Below, piece by piece: positions 11,548 through 22,969 of a stretch of 64,000 bases of DNA; the stretch's first letter is position 1, and the number at the start of each line of letters is the position of its first letter. The position numbers were made by a program, and so were the translations under genes. Source of the stretch: Phytophthora sp. 'mugwort' (lineage: Eukaryota; Oomycota; Peronosporomycetes; Peronosporales; Peronosporaceae). The stretch spans positions 2,319,001 through 2,383,000 of the forward strand of contig JAUCEF010000010.1 of the NCBI GenBank assembly GCA_033558025.1, given 5' to 3'. The notes below the pieces were generated by a model, which was not told where the DNA came from, did no database searches, and was given only the letters and a program-made list of their open reading frames with translations.

Positions 11548-12900
11548 GTCTCGTCCACTAAACGTAACTATTTAGTTGATGTTACATGAGTGTATCATTG
11601 GAAAATCTATTCGTCGTAAAGGTTTGCCAGATCGTCCACGAGAACCGCATTTGCATCCCAATGCAGCGTGCAATAGGAAACTTGCCTCCGTTGGCAGCTG
11701 TAGATTCCAGGGGTTTGCGGCCGTTGCGTATCCAAGGGTTACTTCGTCGATCCACTAACAAAATGTATATGTCGTACTCTGTTTTTTTTGTGACGAAGGG
11801 TTTTGGTGGGTGTCTAATCATTGTACGCAAAGCTTGTGTCTGAGCCTTCACAGTTCCAGCTTCCCAAGACACTGTGTGGATAGCCGCAGCTTCCCTTTAC
11901 TTTCGATCATAGCCTTTCGGATCATTTCTTTGGAAGTTGGCCGGTGACTGCAACAGTAATGGCTTACTACTTCGCCGGGATGCACAGTTGCATGCCATGC
12001 TGCCTTGTAAACATCTCAGTTCCATTTAAGTCATAGTTCTGCTCAATTGCAGTGCGTAGCTCTAAGAGACTCTCGCGATGTTCTGCAGTCCTAGTCCTCC
12101 CGCTTGGACAGGTGAGAAAATTAACGCAGGACTCAATTTGTGTTTGAAGGACTCCACTCACGTCGTCCCTTGCCACACAAACTTCGTCTACGTTCTCTAG
12201 CTGCTTTGTGTATTCTTTGGCGGAATGTACTGCTTTCCTGTGTATTGAATCACAGGAAGTACCACTGCATTGAAAGTTGAATGCACTGGATAATGGAATT
12301 GCTCATCGTTGTTGCGATGCGAAGACGTCGTTGGATTTTTTTCGATGCGTATTTTCCAGTTTTCCATCGTCGATTCTTGTTTCCAACCCGGTTACCCAGT
12401 TGTCGAGTGATTTCATGAGGTTGGAGCACAGGGTAACCGTTCCATTTCTTGGGTGGGTTGGCTATATTTAGTCTTATTAGTATACTTTTGTGGTTGCACT
12501 CGAAGGCCGGATAACTCGCCAAATGCTTCAAGAATATGCTTAACAGTATCGCGAAGAGAACCCAAAAATAGTGCTGTCATCCACAAAGCCAGAGAACTTG
12601 TGGCGGAATTGCCTCACTCCTGGTGTTGGGATGCCTTTCAGGTTCGGATTTCGGCTAATAGCTTGCGCCAGAGCGTCAATTGCTAGGTTGAAAATAAGCA
12701 GTGCTAAGGGACAGCCCTGTTAAATCCCGGATTTGATCTCCCAATCTTGAGAGGTTTGACCGTTTACAAGGAATAAGTCATAAACTAAGTTCTTTCGCTT
12801 AGTATACATTTGGTATGATATTGAGTCTGACAGAGTTCAGAAGTTGTATCATTCGATGCCAAAACGGTTGCTGCAAGTGTAGAAAAATTCGTGGTGGTCA
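11548..12900 (-). pseudogene. LINE ORF2 reverse transcriptase relic
   Basis: Reading the minus strand from about 12850, the sequence gives KRKNLVYDLFLVNGQTS, then QGCPLALLIFNLAIDAL (the QGCPLSPLLF box of LINE reverse transcriptases) and, at about 12590, FVDDSTIFGF, equivalent to the catalytic YADD box with altered first residues. Downstream are pieces such as KFVWQG and SPVQAGGLGLQNIARVS, typical of the thumb region. Stops and frameshifts are frequent, so the copy is dead. It is the upstream part of the LINE whose 3' end lies at 8940-10300. The N-terminal endonuclease is not seen. Confidence 0.7.
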
Positions 12901-15329
12901 TACGAGGTACTAGCATTGCTAATATAGCAGCAAACGGTAACGACAGACCAGCAAGACTCCCCCATCAGTGTAGGAGAAGAAAAAGCTATTTCGATGAAGA
13001 ATTTCAAGCTTTCCTGTGAGGTTTCCATTTTGGACGTTGACTTTTTTTTTCACTCGTTTGCAGTTTAAAATTTTTGGACGGTCATAGTTTGTTTTTACTT
13101 CTTACTCAGTCGTTTACCACAATCGAAAGCTCTCATTAAAAGCTTTGATTCAGTTCCGCTCGCGTGGTATTACCTGGTAGCAAAGACATTTTGTGTGATA
13201 AAATATTTCCATGGTAGTCTTAGACGTAGACTTTCTGTACCCACTGTACATGGATCTGTTGTGCCTTTCCCGACTTATGGCCAATCTGACCTAAAAAGGC
13301 AGGTCCTTTGCCAGTGCGTGTAGGGTTACAGGCTACATAGCCATCCAGCCCTATAATAGGGCCCCTATTGGGGCTTCTGGAAAGGCGGTTCAGGGTGGTG
13401 GATAGGTGGTGTATGTGATAACTAAGGATGCACAGTGGTCTTTCACGTTCGACCGCCTATTGGCTAAAATACCAATGTAGGTCTTAACATATAGAACGTG
13501 ATAACAAAGGTTATTCGGTACTTTCCCAGCAGTGGACGAAAAAAAGGCAAATGCACTTACTTCTGTACACCAGAAGGAAGCTACATAAAAGGAGATGCTG
13601 GTGAACACTTTAGATAAACAGGACAGTGAAATGTGGTCTCTACGTACACTTTTCTGTATGCCATAACTAAGGTAATACGGTACTGTGTACTGTACCCTTT
13701 CACGTTAATGGGATGTATTACTGTTGGAGGGTACCTATTAATACAGATGATCCCCTCGATGGGAATTCCTACTCTTGGAATACAATGGCTGTGTAAATAT
13801 GCAATTTAGGTGCGCAAGCTTGTTATAGGTATACAATACTGTCTGCAGTTGCGAAATACAGAATGTCGTTGTTCTGGTGGTGTTTCCTTGTGTTTACCAC
13901 TGTGATACCCCCCCATCCTCTCTGATAATAACACTTCGAAATGGAAATATTAATGTGTAGCCACCTTTTGCGCACCCTGCTTACATCCTAGGTGTGTGGA
14001 GAGTCTCCGCACACCACTGGAGCTCTCCACTATTATAGAGAGATCGTATCGCAAATTTGGAGGCATGCCACACCGTCATGATCCCCGAAGCTTTGCGAGG
14101 GGATAGCCATGGGCTGGTGCTGGAATTTCCATACGGGGGTGGGCAGGCAGGCGTAGATGACATGGCCGTGCAAGTGAGCCCACACCTTGCCACTTCGGGT
14201 TGCGCAAAGGATGACAAGCGCAAGTAAGCCACGCCAAGCAGCGGCGGAAGCAGCTGCTGGTTGGTGTTTAACCAGTTGCACTGCAAAAACGCTGGCATCG
14301 TGTTGACAAGTACCGCAGCCATGGGCTTACAACGTGCGAGGCGTTTGCCATTGCTACTGGTGCAGCAGCAGCAGCAAATGCTCGACAACAGGCTGCTGTC
14401 AGCAGCGGCCTTGCGTAATCAGCGCTGAAACCAGTCACATCATCAGGAATTTCACCAGGATTGGGTAGCCATATGATTTGTGGACGCTCGGAGGACTTTT
14501 CTTTAGGGGGATTCTTTTGGGTCACTCGGCTGTGTACACATAAATGAGCTCGTCAGTTGGGCACCGAATGGACATGCACGGAGATTGGGTCCTCTGGGCG
14601 CCTGCCACTATGCATGCAGCGCAGCTCCTTCTTGCAAGGCAAACCATCTGTAAGACACGAGCAGAAGTCCGACAGCAAAGCGTTGCTTCAGGCACAACTA
14701 ATATGTGGCGTATTTCTTAAAACTTGGGATCCACTGTATCGCGCAGTGTTGCCCTTAGTATTAAAATTGCCAAGTTGGCAATGCCTATGGTAGGTGAATT
14801 GAATCAGACTTGGTACGTAAACGACACCTAAGTTATAACGCCACAATGTTATTGAGGCAATGCAGACGCTTCTGCTGGCGCAACACATTGCCAGAAGAAG
14901 CGTAACCACATTACTGTTTGGAAATTTTCAACATCTACTTGAGCTCGGGAAGCTTATTCACCAGACTGTCAAGCAAGCAATTCACGCGGAAATGGGCATG
15001 TTCGTGTGAAGGCTCTCCAACATGGGCATGGACGTCGCGGGGCGTAGCCGAGCCAGTTAAATGCCTACATTCTGCCTCTGCAATTTCATGCATCCCTTAA
15101 CCGCTTCTCTATAAAGCAATATGCCTGTGGTACATGGTAACTACGCAAACACGTTTGAGCTATTAGAATATCAACTTAACCCTGTCCAGCTTATAAAGTG
15201 CTAAATAATATAATATCGATTGCTGCAGATGTGTAGCTCCCAGAGCGACAGGGCGCAGGGCTGGAAGAGCTGTGTTGCGGAATGAGGGGCAAGTGAGTCG
15301 GCTACGGCGACTTTGCCTTGCAGGCTCGT
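12901..15329. other. Gene-poor stretch before the zinc-finger gene
   Basis: No frame here resembles a known protein. The AT-rich part 13250-13930 has partly repeated phrases (GATAACTAAGG at about 13416, CATAACTAAGG at about 13662) and a near-palindrome around AATAGGGCCCCTATT (about 13355), which could be terminal-repeat material of an LTR element, but I found no partner copy. Short frames at 14268-14525 (minus) and 14557-14793 (plus) are not supported as genes. Confidence 0.3.
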
Positions 15330-15343
15330 TCATTCTTCGACTT
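15330..15343 (+). promoter_or_regulatory. Putative oomycete initiator upstream of the C2H2 gene
   Basis: TCATTCTTCGACTT resembles the oomycete initiator plus flanking element (TCATTY followed by a C-rich/TTT stretch). It lies about 80 bp upstream of the chosen ATG at 15422, which suits a short leader. Confidence 0.4.
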
Positions 15344-15421
15344 GCCCTGTTCCGCGCACGCTGCTCCGCTCTTGCACTTCAACACCCTCAAATATCAAGC
15401 TCGAGTTTCGACGCGCCCTAC

Positions 15422-16945
15422 ATGCGCATGCAAATGACACCGTCGTCCGGGTTTAGCGGCGCCGAGCCCGTTGTGTACGCGCCCAAAGCGTCCTTCCCCG
15501 CGCCGCCCACTTACCGGCGCATTGACGACGAGGATGCGTCCCCTGTCGCGGCGGCGCATCTCCCCCATCCTCCTGTCTCGTCGGCGGCTGTCTTTCAGCC
15601 GTGGTCAACAGCCCCATCAACCGACGTCAAACCGGAGTCGCTGCCGCTCCCGATCCAGACCCAGGAGCTCACGTCCATCGTGTCGGGCAAGAGCCCCAAG
15701 CAGCCCAAGCGCGACGTGTTCGTGTGCCCTGAGGTACATTGCGGCAAGCAGTTTCCGCGCTCGTTCGCGCTGCGGCGCCACATGCGCATCCACACAGGCA
15801 CGAAGCCGTACGCCTGCGACTACCAAGGTTGCTCGCAGCGTTTCAACACGTCTGGTAACCTCAGCCGTCACAAACGCATCCATAGTGGCGAGCGTCCCTA
15901 CCCATGCTGCTTCGAGACGTGCGGCAAGCGCTTTAACACGAGCACCAAGCTCAAGCGCCACATGCGCATCCACTTTCCGGACGGACAGAATCTCTTCCGG
16001 TGTACGGAGCACGGCTGCTCGTGGGCCTGTGACAACTACAAGGAGTACGTGCAGCATCAGAAGCTGCACAGCAGCGTGGCTGAGGGGTTTAACAAAGTCT
16101 CGGATGAGAACGTCAACGCCAGCAACGGTAACGCCCTAGGCCTAAAGAGTTCCAGAATCCTCAAGTCAACGCGAGTCATGCCGTCACCTATGGGAGTGAT
16201 GCAGGATGCCGAGCCCCGACACGTCGAGTTCCCGCAGCAGGTGCAGTCGGCCGTCATGAACGACGAGTTTTACCCGCAGCAGGACCGCAATCGGATGTAC
16301 GGGAGTGTCCCCGGAGCACCGGCTACGCTCATGATGATGCAGAAGGAGCCTCAGCAGCAGCGGGAAGAAAACGAGTACCGCCGGTTGTCGGGCGGCTCCA
16401 TCCTGGCGCCCAAGTCGTTCCTGGACGACCGACAAGCTGCACCGCGGCTTCCGTTCCCCACGCGTGCTTTCCCATCGGAAACCGCGCGGATACCGAACAG
16501 TGGCCTGTTAGGCTCGTCGTTCCACCCATTTACCCACTTAACGCCGACGTCTTCGCACCGCTACTACGACTCGACGAACCCCGCCAATTCCGTTGAGATG
16601 GCAACGTCTAGCAGTCCGAGTTACGCGTCGGTGGGCTCCTACGTGTCAGCTCATGTGCCATACTCGTCGTACTTGCGGGGTGGCGAGAGTAACGTGCTCG
16701 TAAGCTCGTACCAGCCTACGTCTACGACAACGACGTTCATGTCCACGTCGGAGCCGCAGTACGCGCAATCCATGCGGCAGGATGACATGGAGCGACATTA
16801 CGAGAGCTCCTCTCAGCAGGACGTGCGTCAGCAGCAGCCTTCGCCGCCGTCGCAGTCGCAGCCGGGGTACGGAGGTAACCCCGTGCCAGCCGAGTTCACG
16901 GGCGAGGAGCTTAGTGCTGTGCTGGAGCTCATGAAGGACTCTTAA
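15422..16945 (+). CDS. C2H2 zinc-finger transcription factor, 507 aa
   Basis: A likely nuclear DNA-binding regulator. Four C2H2 fingers lie in tandem: residues about 102-124, 132-154, 162-184 and 194-216. Fingers 1-3 have C-x4-5-C-x12-H-x3-H spacing joined by TGTKPY and SGERPY linkers, the classic linker type; finger 4 is more divergent and follows a longer FPDGQNLF linker. The N-terminal 100 residues are Pro/Ala-rich and the 290-residue C-terminal tail is rich in Ser, Gln and Pro, as in activation or low-complexity regions. The start is the first ATG of the frame (15422, with two more ATGs within five codons); the open frame extends upstream without ATG. No intron is needed. Targets cannot be inferred. 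It is an isolated intact gene between transposon-derived regions. Confidence 0.9.
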   Translation: MRMQMTPSSGFSGAEPVVYAPKASFPAPPTYRRIDDEDASPVAAAHLPHPPVSSAAVFQPWSTAPSTDVKPESLPLPIQTQELTSIVSGKSPKQPKRDVFVCPEVHCGKQFPRSFALRRHMRIHTGTKPYACDYQGCSQRFNTSGNLSRHKRIHSGERPYPCCFETCGKRFNTSTKLKRHMRIHFPDGQNLFRCTEHGCSWACDNYKEYVQHQKLHSSVAEGFNKVSDENVNASNGNALGLKSSRILKSTRVMPSPMGVMQDAEPRHVEFPQQVQSAVMNDEFYPQQDRNRMYGSVPGAPATLMMMQKEPQQQREENEYRRLSGGSILAPKSFLDDRQAAPRLPFPTRAFPSETARIPNSGLLGSSFHPFTHLTPTSSHRYYDSTNPANSVEMATSSSPSYASVGSYVSAHVPYSSYLRGGESNVLVSSYQPTSTTTTFMSTSEPQYAQSMRQDDMERHYESSSQQDVRQQQPSPPSQSQPGYGGNPVPAEFTGEELSAVLELMKDS

Positions 16946-18186
16946 GCGGAGTGCTTGAGAGAAGGTGGAGGACGACGGAGGACGTTGGTATATGTTTATA
17001 AGCTCGTGAGACTTGTAGTGGAGTGGAAAAGTATTTTAGTTGCTGAAAGTAGTGAGGCAGGCCGATAGCAGAGAGCGAGAGATCGGTGCCTGCGTTTAAT
17101 TTTGTAAATAGGATAGTTGATACTGCTAGTATGACATTGGCACAAGACCAACGACGGAGCCATTAACGGATGCAGAAGCGCCATGCGGGACTTCACTTCA
17201 ACGCAGACAGACGGACGATGGCTTCGTTTACACCCCGTCGCCAGTCTCGAGACACGAGGATGGGGCGTCACGCGTTAGCGGAGCCCATGGCAGCGGAAGC
17301 ATTGGCGGCACCTGAAGTCATGGTGTTACGCGCGCCCTTCACACTTGGCGAGACTATGAAGCTGATTGACTTGCGGAGACTATGGCGAATTTGAAGCGGC
17401 ACACAACTGCAACATGCTTGGTTGCCCGTTCAGGGATGACACAAAACCGGGCTACTGATTTTTGAAGGAGTGGTCAGAGAGTGGGATAGAACTAAAAAAC
17501 AGGTCCGGTGGTGCGCCACGTCGACCCATGACGCGCTTCGGTAGCGAATCGCGGCACGAGTCCATCAAGTGATATGATTGGCTACTATTTTAACCACGAA
17601 TCAAAAGTCGTGAAATAGCTACGTGGCTTTTGCATCCAGCAAATAACTAGCTCGCAGTTTTGAAAATGTACTTTAGGTATGTAGCTATTGACTTTTTGGA
17701 TAGTTATCTGTTCAACATACAGATTCAGGTGGTCCGACAGTCAGCCCCCCACAACGAATAAAATACATGCGTGTAGCACACCCATAGTTAGCGCCACATG
17801 GAAACTAAATCGACACTGTGCCATATCATGACGATTCCGCATTTCCGACTAGCATCCGACCATTTCGCAAAATTTATATCGCACCAAGGTGAGGAGGCTT
17901 TCGTAAAATGACATACGACCCGTAAAAATCCCCCGCAAATGATTGGAGATGGCAGGCGTAATTACATCTTGCAAATGAGTGGCACAAGCGCAATTTTGAC
18001 TGCGCCATTTAACCCAGCGACCTCAATGATCGTTTGACCACCTGGCCTGGGTGAATTAGGGGGGGGGGGTTGTGCCTATGGCACTTAAAAAGAAGAAGTT
18101 CCACAAAGAACTGTGGTCGTTAATTCCCCGTCGATCATCCAGCTGAGTATCTCCTGTGATGTTGTTTCTACACCCACCTCCACCCC
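16946..18186. other. Intergenic DNA downstream of the C2H2 gene
   Basis: This stretch has the 3' flank of the zinc-finger gene, no recognisable coding frame and an 11-base G run at 18059-18069. A plus-strand frame at 17170-17394 is short and featureless, and I do not call it. Confidence 0.5.
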
Positions 18187-18251
18187 ACCGATGTAGCTCA
18201 ATAGAATAGCTCCCGAAAGGGAAGGAGGTGGTTCGATTCCACCCACCGGTA
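18187..18251 (+). repeat. tRNA-like sequence, probably a SINE head or tRNA relic
   Basis: A perfect T-arm is present (stem GGTGG/CCACC around TTCGATT, 18227-18243), including the polymerase III B-box GGTTCGATTCC. The 3' segment CACCGGT pairs with the 5' segment ACCGATG with one A-C mismatch, forming an acceptor stem. TAGCTCAATAG resembles an A-box. The D-arm and anticodon arm do not fold in standard form and the total is only about 65 bases, so a working tRNA is unlikely. A tRNA-derived SINE promoter or a degenerate tRNA fits better. Confidence 0.45.
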
Positions 18252-18462
18252 AATTTCTCTATAATCTATTGACTGTGGCAGACCGCCAAGCGAGCGACAT
18301 CTACGGAAGCACCGATCACAATGGTCCCGGTGGATAGGGCGTGTTGTATGTTGCATTACAAAGCGGCCTGAGTGAGCCTTGGTGATGGAGCGGCGCAGAG
18401 TCTACAACTCTACCGATTGCAAGACGCTAGTGGTAGGCGCTGATGAGGTAATTGATGCTTTC

Positions 18463-20348
18463 CTAACGATGCAACCGACGAAGCTCCTTGATCACAGCGT
18501 TGGATCCCGATGAAGGTACGTTTCGCGCGCGAAGGTACGTCACGACTTTGTTTGACGCTAGCTTTCCAAGCTGGCGGACGTTATCCTTGTAGCTCGGTGA
18601 CGACTCGTCGGGCGCGTATCCGTCTTCGATGAAGACATTTATGAAAGCCACGAGCTGCTTGGTGTCCGACTTCTTGTGCTTGTTAGTACTCATACATCCA
18701 GGTGGAACTGTCGTGTACCACCCAAACCAGGTGTCGACGAGAGGTATTGTTTTCGATCGACGTCGGCGCTTCAGTGATACGATTCATCTTCATCTCTTGG
18801 TCGCTTTGCTTGCTCACGGCGGTGTCCTGATATGCTCTCTCCAGTGTTGATGTTTGTAGCTTCTAGCAAGTTGACTCGAGCCTCGAGGCGACGTTGACCC
18901 CCCTTAGCATTCTATCAATGCAGTCTGATGATCGAATGGAACGTTGGCCTACATGTTTCCTTCCGTCAGGTCGTCCGCGGCGGTGTGAGCGGGAACAGCG
19001 TACCTCGCGTGTTGCTGGGACCAAGCAAGCAGGTTTGACGTGGTCACACCAGAGGCCTTGGCACAGCGCTGGATCGTCGTCGTCGCTGCCCCTGCGCGTT
19101 GGTCTTCGTCAGCGACGAGTAGTGGAGGATGATGGTTGCTGTCAGCATGTCTCACACAGCGCAAACGTTGAAGGCCTTGTTACCCAGCACATGACTCGCG
19201 TTAAGGAGCTTGTTGCTAAACTCCCTAATCTGTTATTGTGTGGCCGAGTCCAAGACTTTCAGCGACGGAAGAACATAGACTTACTTTGGCGCCATTCGGC
19301 TCAGTACCTTCGCGACTTGATGGTCTTCTTTCGAAGTATTCAAGACGTAGGCGAAGTATTTGTTCGTCGTGGTCAAGTTCCAGGCTCCGCGCACTGCGCC
19401 GTCTGAGCACGCGCTGGCATGCTGGGCGCCGCCGCCTCGAAACGAATGAGAAGTTAGCGGCTCTTCGTGTCAAGCGGGTCCAGCGACACGATCGAGCAAA
19501 CGGTTAACAAGAGCGTGGATACCAACCGTCGGCGCCGTGCGGACTGTGCTGATTCACGTCGACGCCTAGGAAAAACCCAAGATGCCGGTGTCCTCAAGCA
19601 GGCCCAGCAACGGGATGTAGTCTGTCAGCTCAACGGGGACGTCTTTCGACTGCACCGTCAAGTGGTTGAAAAGCGCTGCGCACGGCGACTCCTGAGTGAT
19701 CAAAGCCAGCGCGAGCGCCAGCAGCGGACAAGTCACGAAGTCAGAATCGGGGAAGAGCGACAGTACCTGCTCGTCGGACGTCTCATGCGGATGAAGCGGA
19801 TGAAGAGCATGCCGCCAGCACCTACGGAGAGCTGCTGCTTCCAAACGAAGGTCAGGTGCGACCCAAGAGGTACCACAAGAGGCATAACATAGCTACATTT
19901 TGTAGTCGGACGCGCAGCTAGCCGTTGAATACAGATTCCTTGTTATCTTCTTGAGATCCTTCTTCGTGCACGCAACCGCCTTCTTGACAAATCCACCACT
20001 TTCGCGCTTGATGCAGTGCTGCTCAAGTGTGCGTCCCATGCCCAGCAGCTGCCGTGCTACAATGCCGCCTTGGTCAGGATGCTCGTCCAGGAGCCAGCAC
20101 TTTACCTGGCGGGAGTATTGAGCGACGGCGTGGCACGATAGGTGCTGACCCTGTGCTCCTGCGTGAAATGCCAGGTACACGCCAACTTGTCTATCAGCGT
20201 CACTAGAATACCGCCTGCGCGGCTTGGGTCCGCGACGACCAAAGTCCTAACCTGCTCCATGCTCGTGCTCTCAACGGAGAGAACGCATTCATTGCTGTCG
20301 CTCGCACGCGCGCTTGGTGTTACCAGGCTTCAAGTCGTTCAGGCTCAT
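18463..20348 (-). pseudogene. Crypton-like tyrosine recombinase relic, copy B
   Basis: Minus-strand pieces in order: a start MSLNDLKPGNTKRA (ATG at 20348), then MYLAFHAGAQGQHLSCHAV and MGRTLEQHCIKRESGGFVKK (20180-19893), LLWYLLGRT with a following frameshift (about 19860), SDEQVLSLFPDSDFVTCPLLAL (about 19790-19720), HSFRGGGAQHA (about 19450-19415), then NKYFAYVLNTSKEDHQVAKVL, and a C-terminal YLRARN...ELRRLHR ending at 18463. The R of GRT and the HSFR motif fit the R and H-x-x-R boxes of tyrosine recombinases, and a Tyr follows at the expected distance. The order is the same in copy A at 30133. Several stops and frameshifts make it non-functional. Crypton is my inference; the homology of the two copies is directly visible. 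Confidence 0.62.
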
Positions 20349-21173
20349 TGTTATTGGTCGAAGAGGCGGCAAATACGCGAGTGATACGTGGCACACCACA
20401 AGTTTGTAGCACGGTACATATATCTGGGCATCAGCTCCGACCAGATACTTAAGTACGTCGGAATCCCTCTACTTCCGACTGCAACCTCTATTCGCATTTT
20501 TATTGTATGAAACTGAAAAAAATGAAGCGACTTGACTAGCCAAAAACTTTGAAGCTGGCTTTCATTTGCTAAAACGAATCGGAGAATAATCTCGTTGGCT
20601 AATATGCACCATACTATGATTAAGTTTGGTCGGAGAGACCATGTTATTCATCCATATCAATAGCAATAAAACGCAAGGGCAGAATATCATGAGCAGCTTC
20701 AAACGAGATCGCGAGGTCAATATTCGGCCTACTGGCGAGCTCAAATCCGGGATAGTATGCTGTCGATTTTAATTTTGTGGACGTGTTGGGTGCCTTAGAG
20801 TTAAGAGCTCAAGTCCGTGGTATGCTGTCGATATTTTTGAGTGTAGTGTGTTTGGGTGCCTTAGAGTTAATTCTGTTCTCGCACGACCTATCGAACTACG
20901 GTATGCCCGACAGCACAGTACATGTATTCAAGCTCCCGACATAGAGGAAAGACTATAAGAAACACGACGATAAAAATGTACTAAGCAAAGCTGTTATAAC
21001 GTTAGCACTGAGAATGAAAGACAAGGAGAACATGCCGATGGGAATTGTGGAACAGGCCGACCCCGTTCCGACAATTCTGGCTGCGCCGCTCTGTGCCTAC
21101 AGCTCCCCTATTCGCTGACATCCTTCCAGAACCGATGTCCCATCGCGTAGCTCTCGCACCACACGAGGGACTA
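20349..21173. other. Intergenic stretch with a 67-bp tandem duplication
   Basis: No gene is recognised. The main structure is the two-copy tandem repeat at 20737-20870. Confidence 0.5.
20737..20870. repeat. Two-copy tandem repeat, about 67 bp
   Basis: Units 20737-20804 and 20805-20870 both start GAGCTCAA, share TATGCTGTCGAT and both end TGGGTGCCTTAGAGTTAA. They differ by small indels in the middle. Confidence 0.85.
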
Positions 21174-22969
21174 CTACAGACAACGACATACAAAGCCGGC
21201 ATGGCAGAATAATATCCTCCACAGTGAACTGCCTCGATGTCGAAAAAGACAATAAAACCCGGCAGACTTATTGGCCGATTTATACTTATGTTTGTGCAAA
21301 CAAATCTGATATTTTCCATGTGGTGTGTAAAAATCATGCTATCAGCAGACCATTACCTCCGGATACCTAGGAATTGCTTTCTCAAAGCTGCGAATTACGG
21401 TTGTCTCAGCTAACTCGTCCCAAGCAGCAATGGTCGACTTAATGGCACGGATGCGCTTCTCTTTGGTAGTGCCTCCGGTAATCCCGCGAAACTTAGACCG
21501 GATTTTCGACTTTAGTGGCCCCACCACGCCGACGTCCAGCGGTTGACAAATCGCTGTCGTATTAGGTGGAAAAGGGACCACCGTAGTCTTTGCCTCCTCG
21601 GCAACGACCCGCTGACCCTCCTCAGAAACGTGGGAGTCAAAATTGTCGAGAAGGAGGGCAGCGGGGGCGTCAATTTCGTGTTTAAACAATTGTTTTACAT
21701 AAAATTGCCAACCAACCGCGTCCATCCACGCGTTCTCCTGCACGGTGTAGTAGTGACCAGGCGGGTAGTGGGGTAAATCCAGGCGTTCGATGTCCCCACC
21801 GAGCTTCCCTCGAATAATGAAGAGAATCGGAAGTTTTTTTCCTGTAACAACACAAACGAAGTAATTAGTTCAAAACATACAATATAAAATCGTTTTTACG
21901 GATGCCGAAACTTATATATTATAAGTTTCTGCATCAACGAAAACGCTTACACGTACCATCACCGCGAGTTGTAAGGACTGCTGTCATTCTGCCAGTGTGC
22001 TTCGTCGTCTTAGCAATTCGAGCGGGATCCTTGCGACTTTTGGAGCCCAAAAGCGAGACGGCGGCATGTCAAAATTGATTGCAGTTTCGTCGACATTGTA
22101 AATCTCGGTATGGCTCCATGTACCGTACTCCTTCCAAAACTTTAGACAAAACTCCGCTCGCTTCTCTAGCAGCTTCAGTCGGCATTTTGGCTTCTTGGGG
22201 CTTTTGCGCCGAAAAGTCATAGTTACACAACGCACAAACAAAACTAAAATCAATTAAACCAATAATTAATTCATAAAAACGAAGTTTTCAGCACCAAAAA
22301 TGATTTACCGCTTGCAGATACGCTGGCACATTCTCTCAAGCGACAGCTCAAGGCTTTTTTTGTGCTCCTCCATGTACCTCGCACATCAGTACGGCTCCTG
22401 CAGCCACATGTAATCGATTATTGAACGCGTTGAAAGGGCCTAAGGTATAACAAAGTAATTATATATTTAGTAGTCCCTATTATTTATCGATGTCAGCATA
22501 CCTTTTCTTCTCTGATGTATCTTTCATGAACGTCACAAGGGCTGGGACACTAGGAAATATTTCCTTGCGCCCCTGCACCTTGAGCGTCGGCGATCGAGCC
22601 TTGCCGCGTAAGGCGAGCAGGCGGTCAGCCTGCATCCACCAGAAAATTGTGCCGCGTGGCCGCTGGAGCTGGCGCGCTGCTTCGTCAACTCCAACTTGGG
22701 CGGCGAGCAGCGCGCCTTCGCGCTTTTCCTTTATCGTGTAGCGCCGCTGCTTTCGCGCCGTTGAGAAAGTGCGCTAGTAGTTTTAGCTCGGCAGGCGGCG
22801 CATTTTACGCCGTCCACCCGATTTTGTTCTTGCTGGATTCGCTAAATAAATGAACATTCTCGCAACCTGATTCGCTAAAATTATTTTATATTTTGTATGG
22901 AGCCCCGGCTGTGCCTATGCCTGTTGCCGGCTTTTTTAGTCTGCCGGCTTTGTATGTCGTTGCCCGTAA
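21174..22969 (-). mobile_element. pogo-like DNA transposon with terminal inverted repeats and TA target duplication
   Basis: A perfect 21-bp inverted repeat joins 21181-21201 and 22942-22962. It extends outward with three mismatches to 21174 and 22969, where both sides meet TA (21172-21173 and 22970-22971). A second, less exact inverted copy (GGCAGACTTA/TAGTCTGCC) lies inside each left/right end. Between them a pogo/Tigger-type transposase is encoded on the minus strand. The length of 1796 bp and the TA duplication agree with the Tc1/mariner superfamily. Confidence 0.86.
21342..22770 (-). pseudogene. pogo/Tigger-type DDE transposase, frameshifted
   Basis: The N-terminal part (about 22770-22510) reads RRYTIKEKREGALLAAQ and RQLQRPRGTIFWWM, resembling the HTH_psq DNA-binding domain. 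The catalytic part has IYNVDETAINFDMPPSRFWAP (first Asp, about 22095), LLLDNFDSH (second Asp, about 21640) and ICQPLDVGVVGPLK (third acidic position, about 21540). A probable intron lies at about 21958-21845: the donor GTACGTGTAAG follows GGTGATG, and the acceptor TTGTTACAG precedes GAAAAAAACTTCC, joining TRGDG to KKLPILF. A one-base loss in an A run near 22045 shifts the frame, and stops lie between the N-terminal part and the catalytic domain, so this copy is probably inactive although the catalytic Asp residues remain. Confidence 0.72.

Noticed and set aside
15471..16139. Plus-strand 222-codon frame inside the zinc-finger gene
   Set aside because: Arg/Ser-rich out-of-frame shadow of the C2H2 gene.
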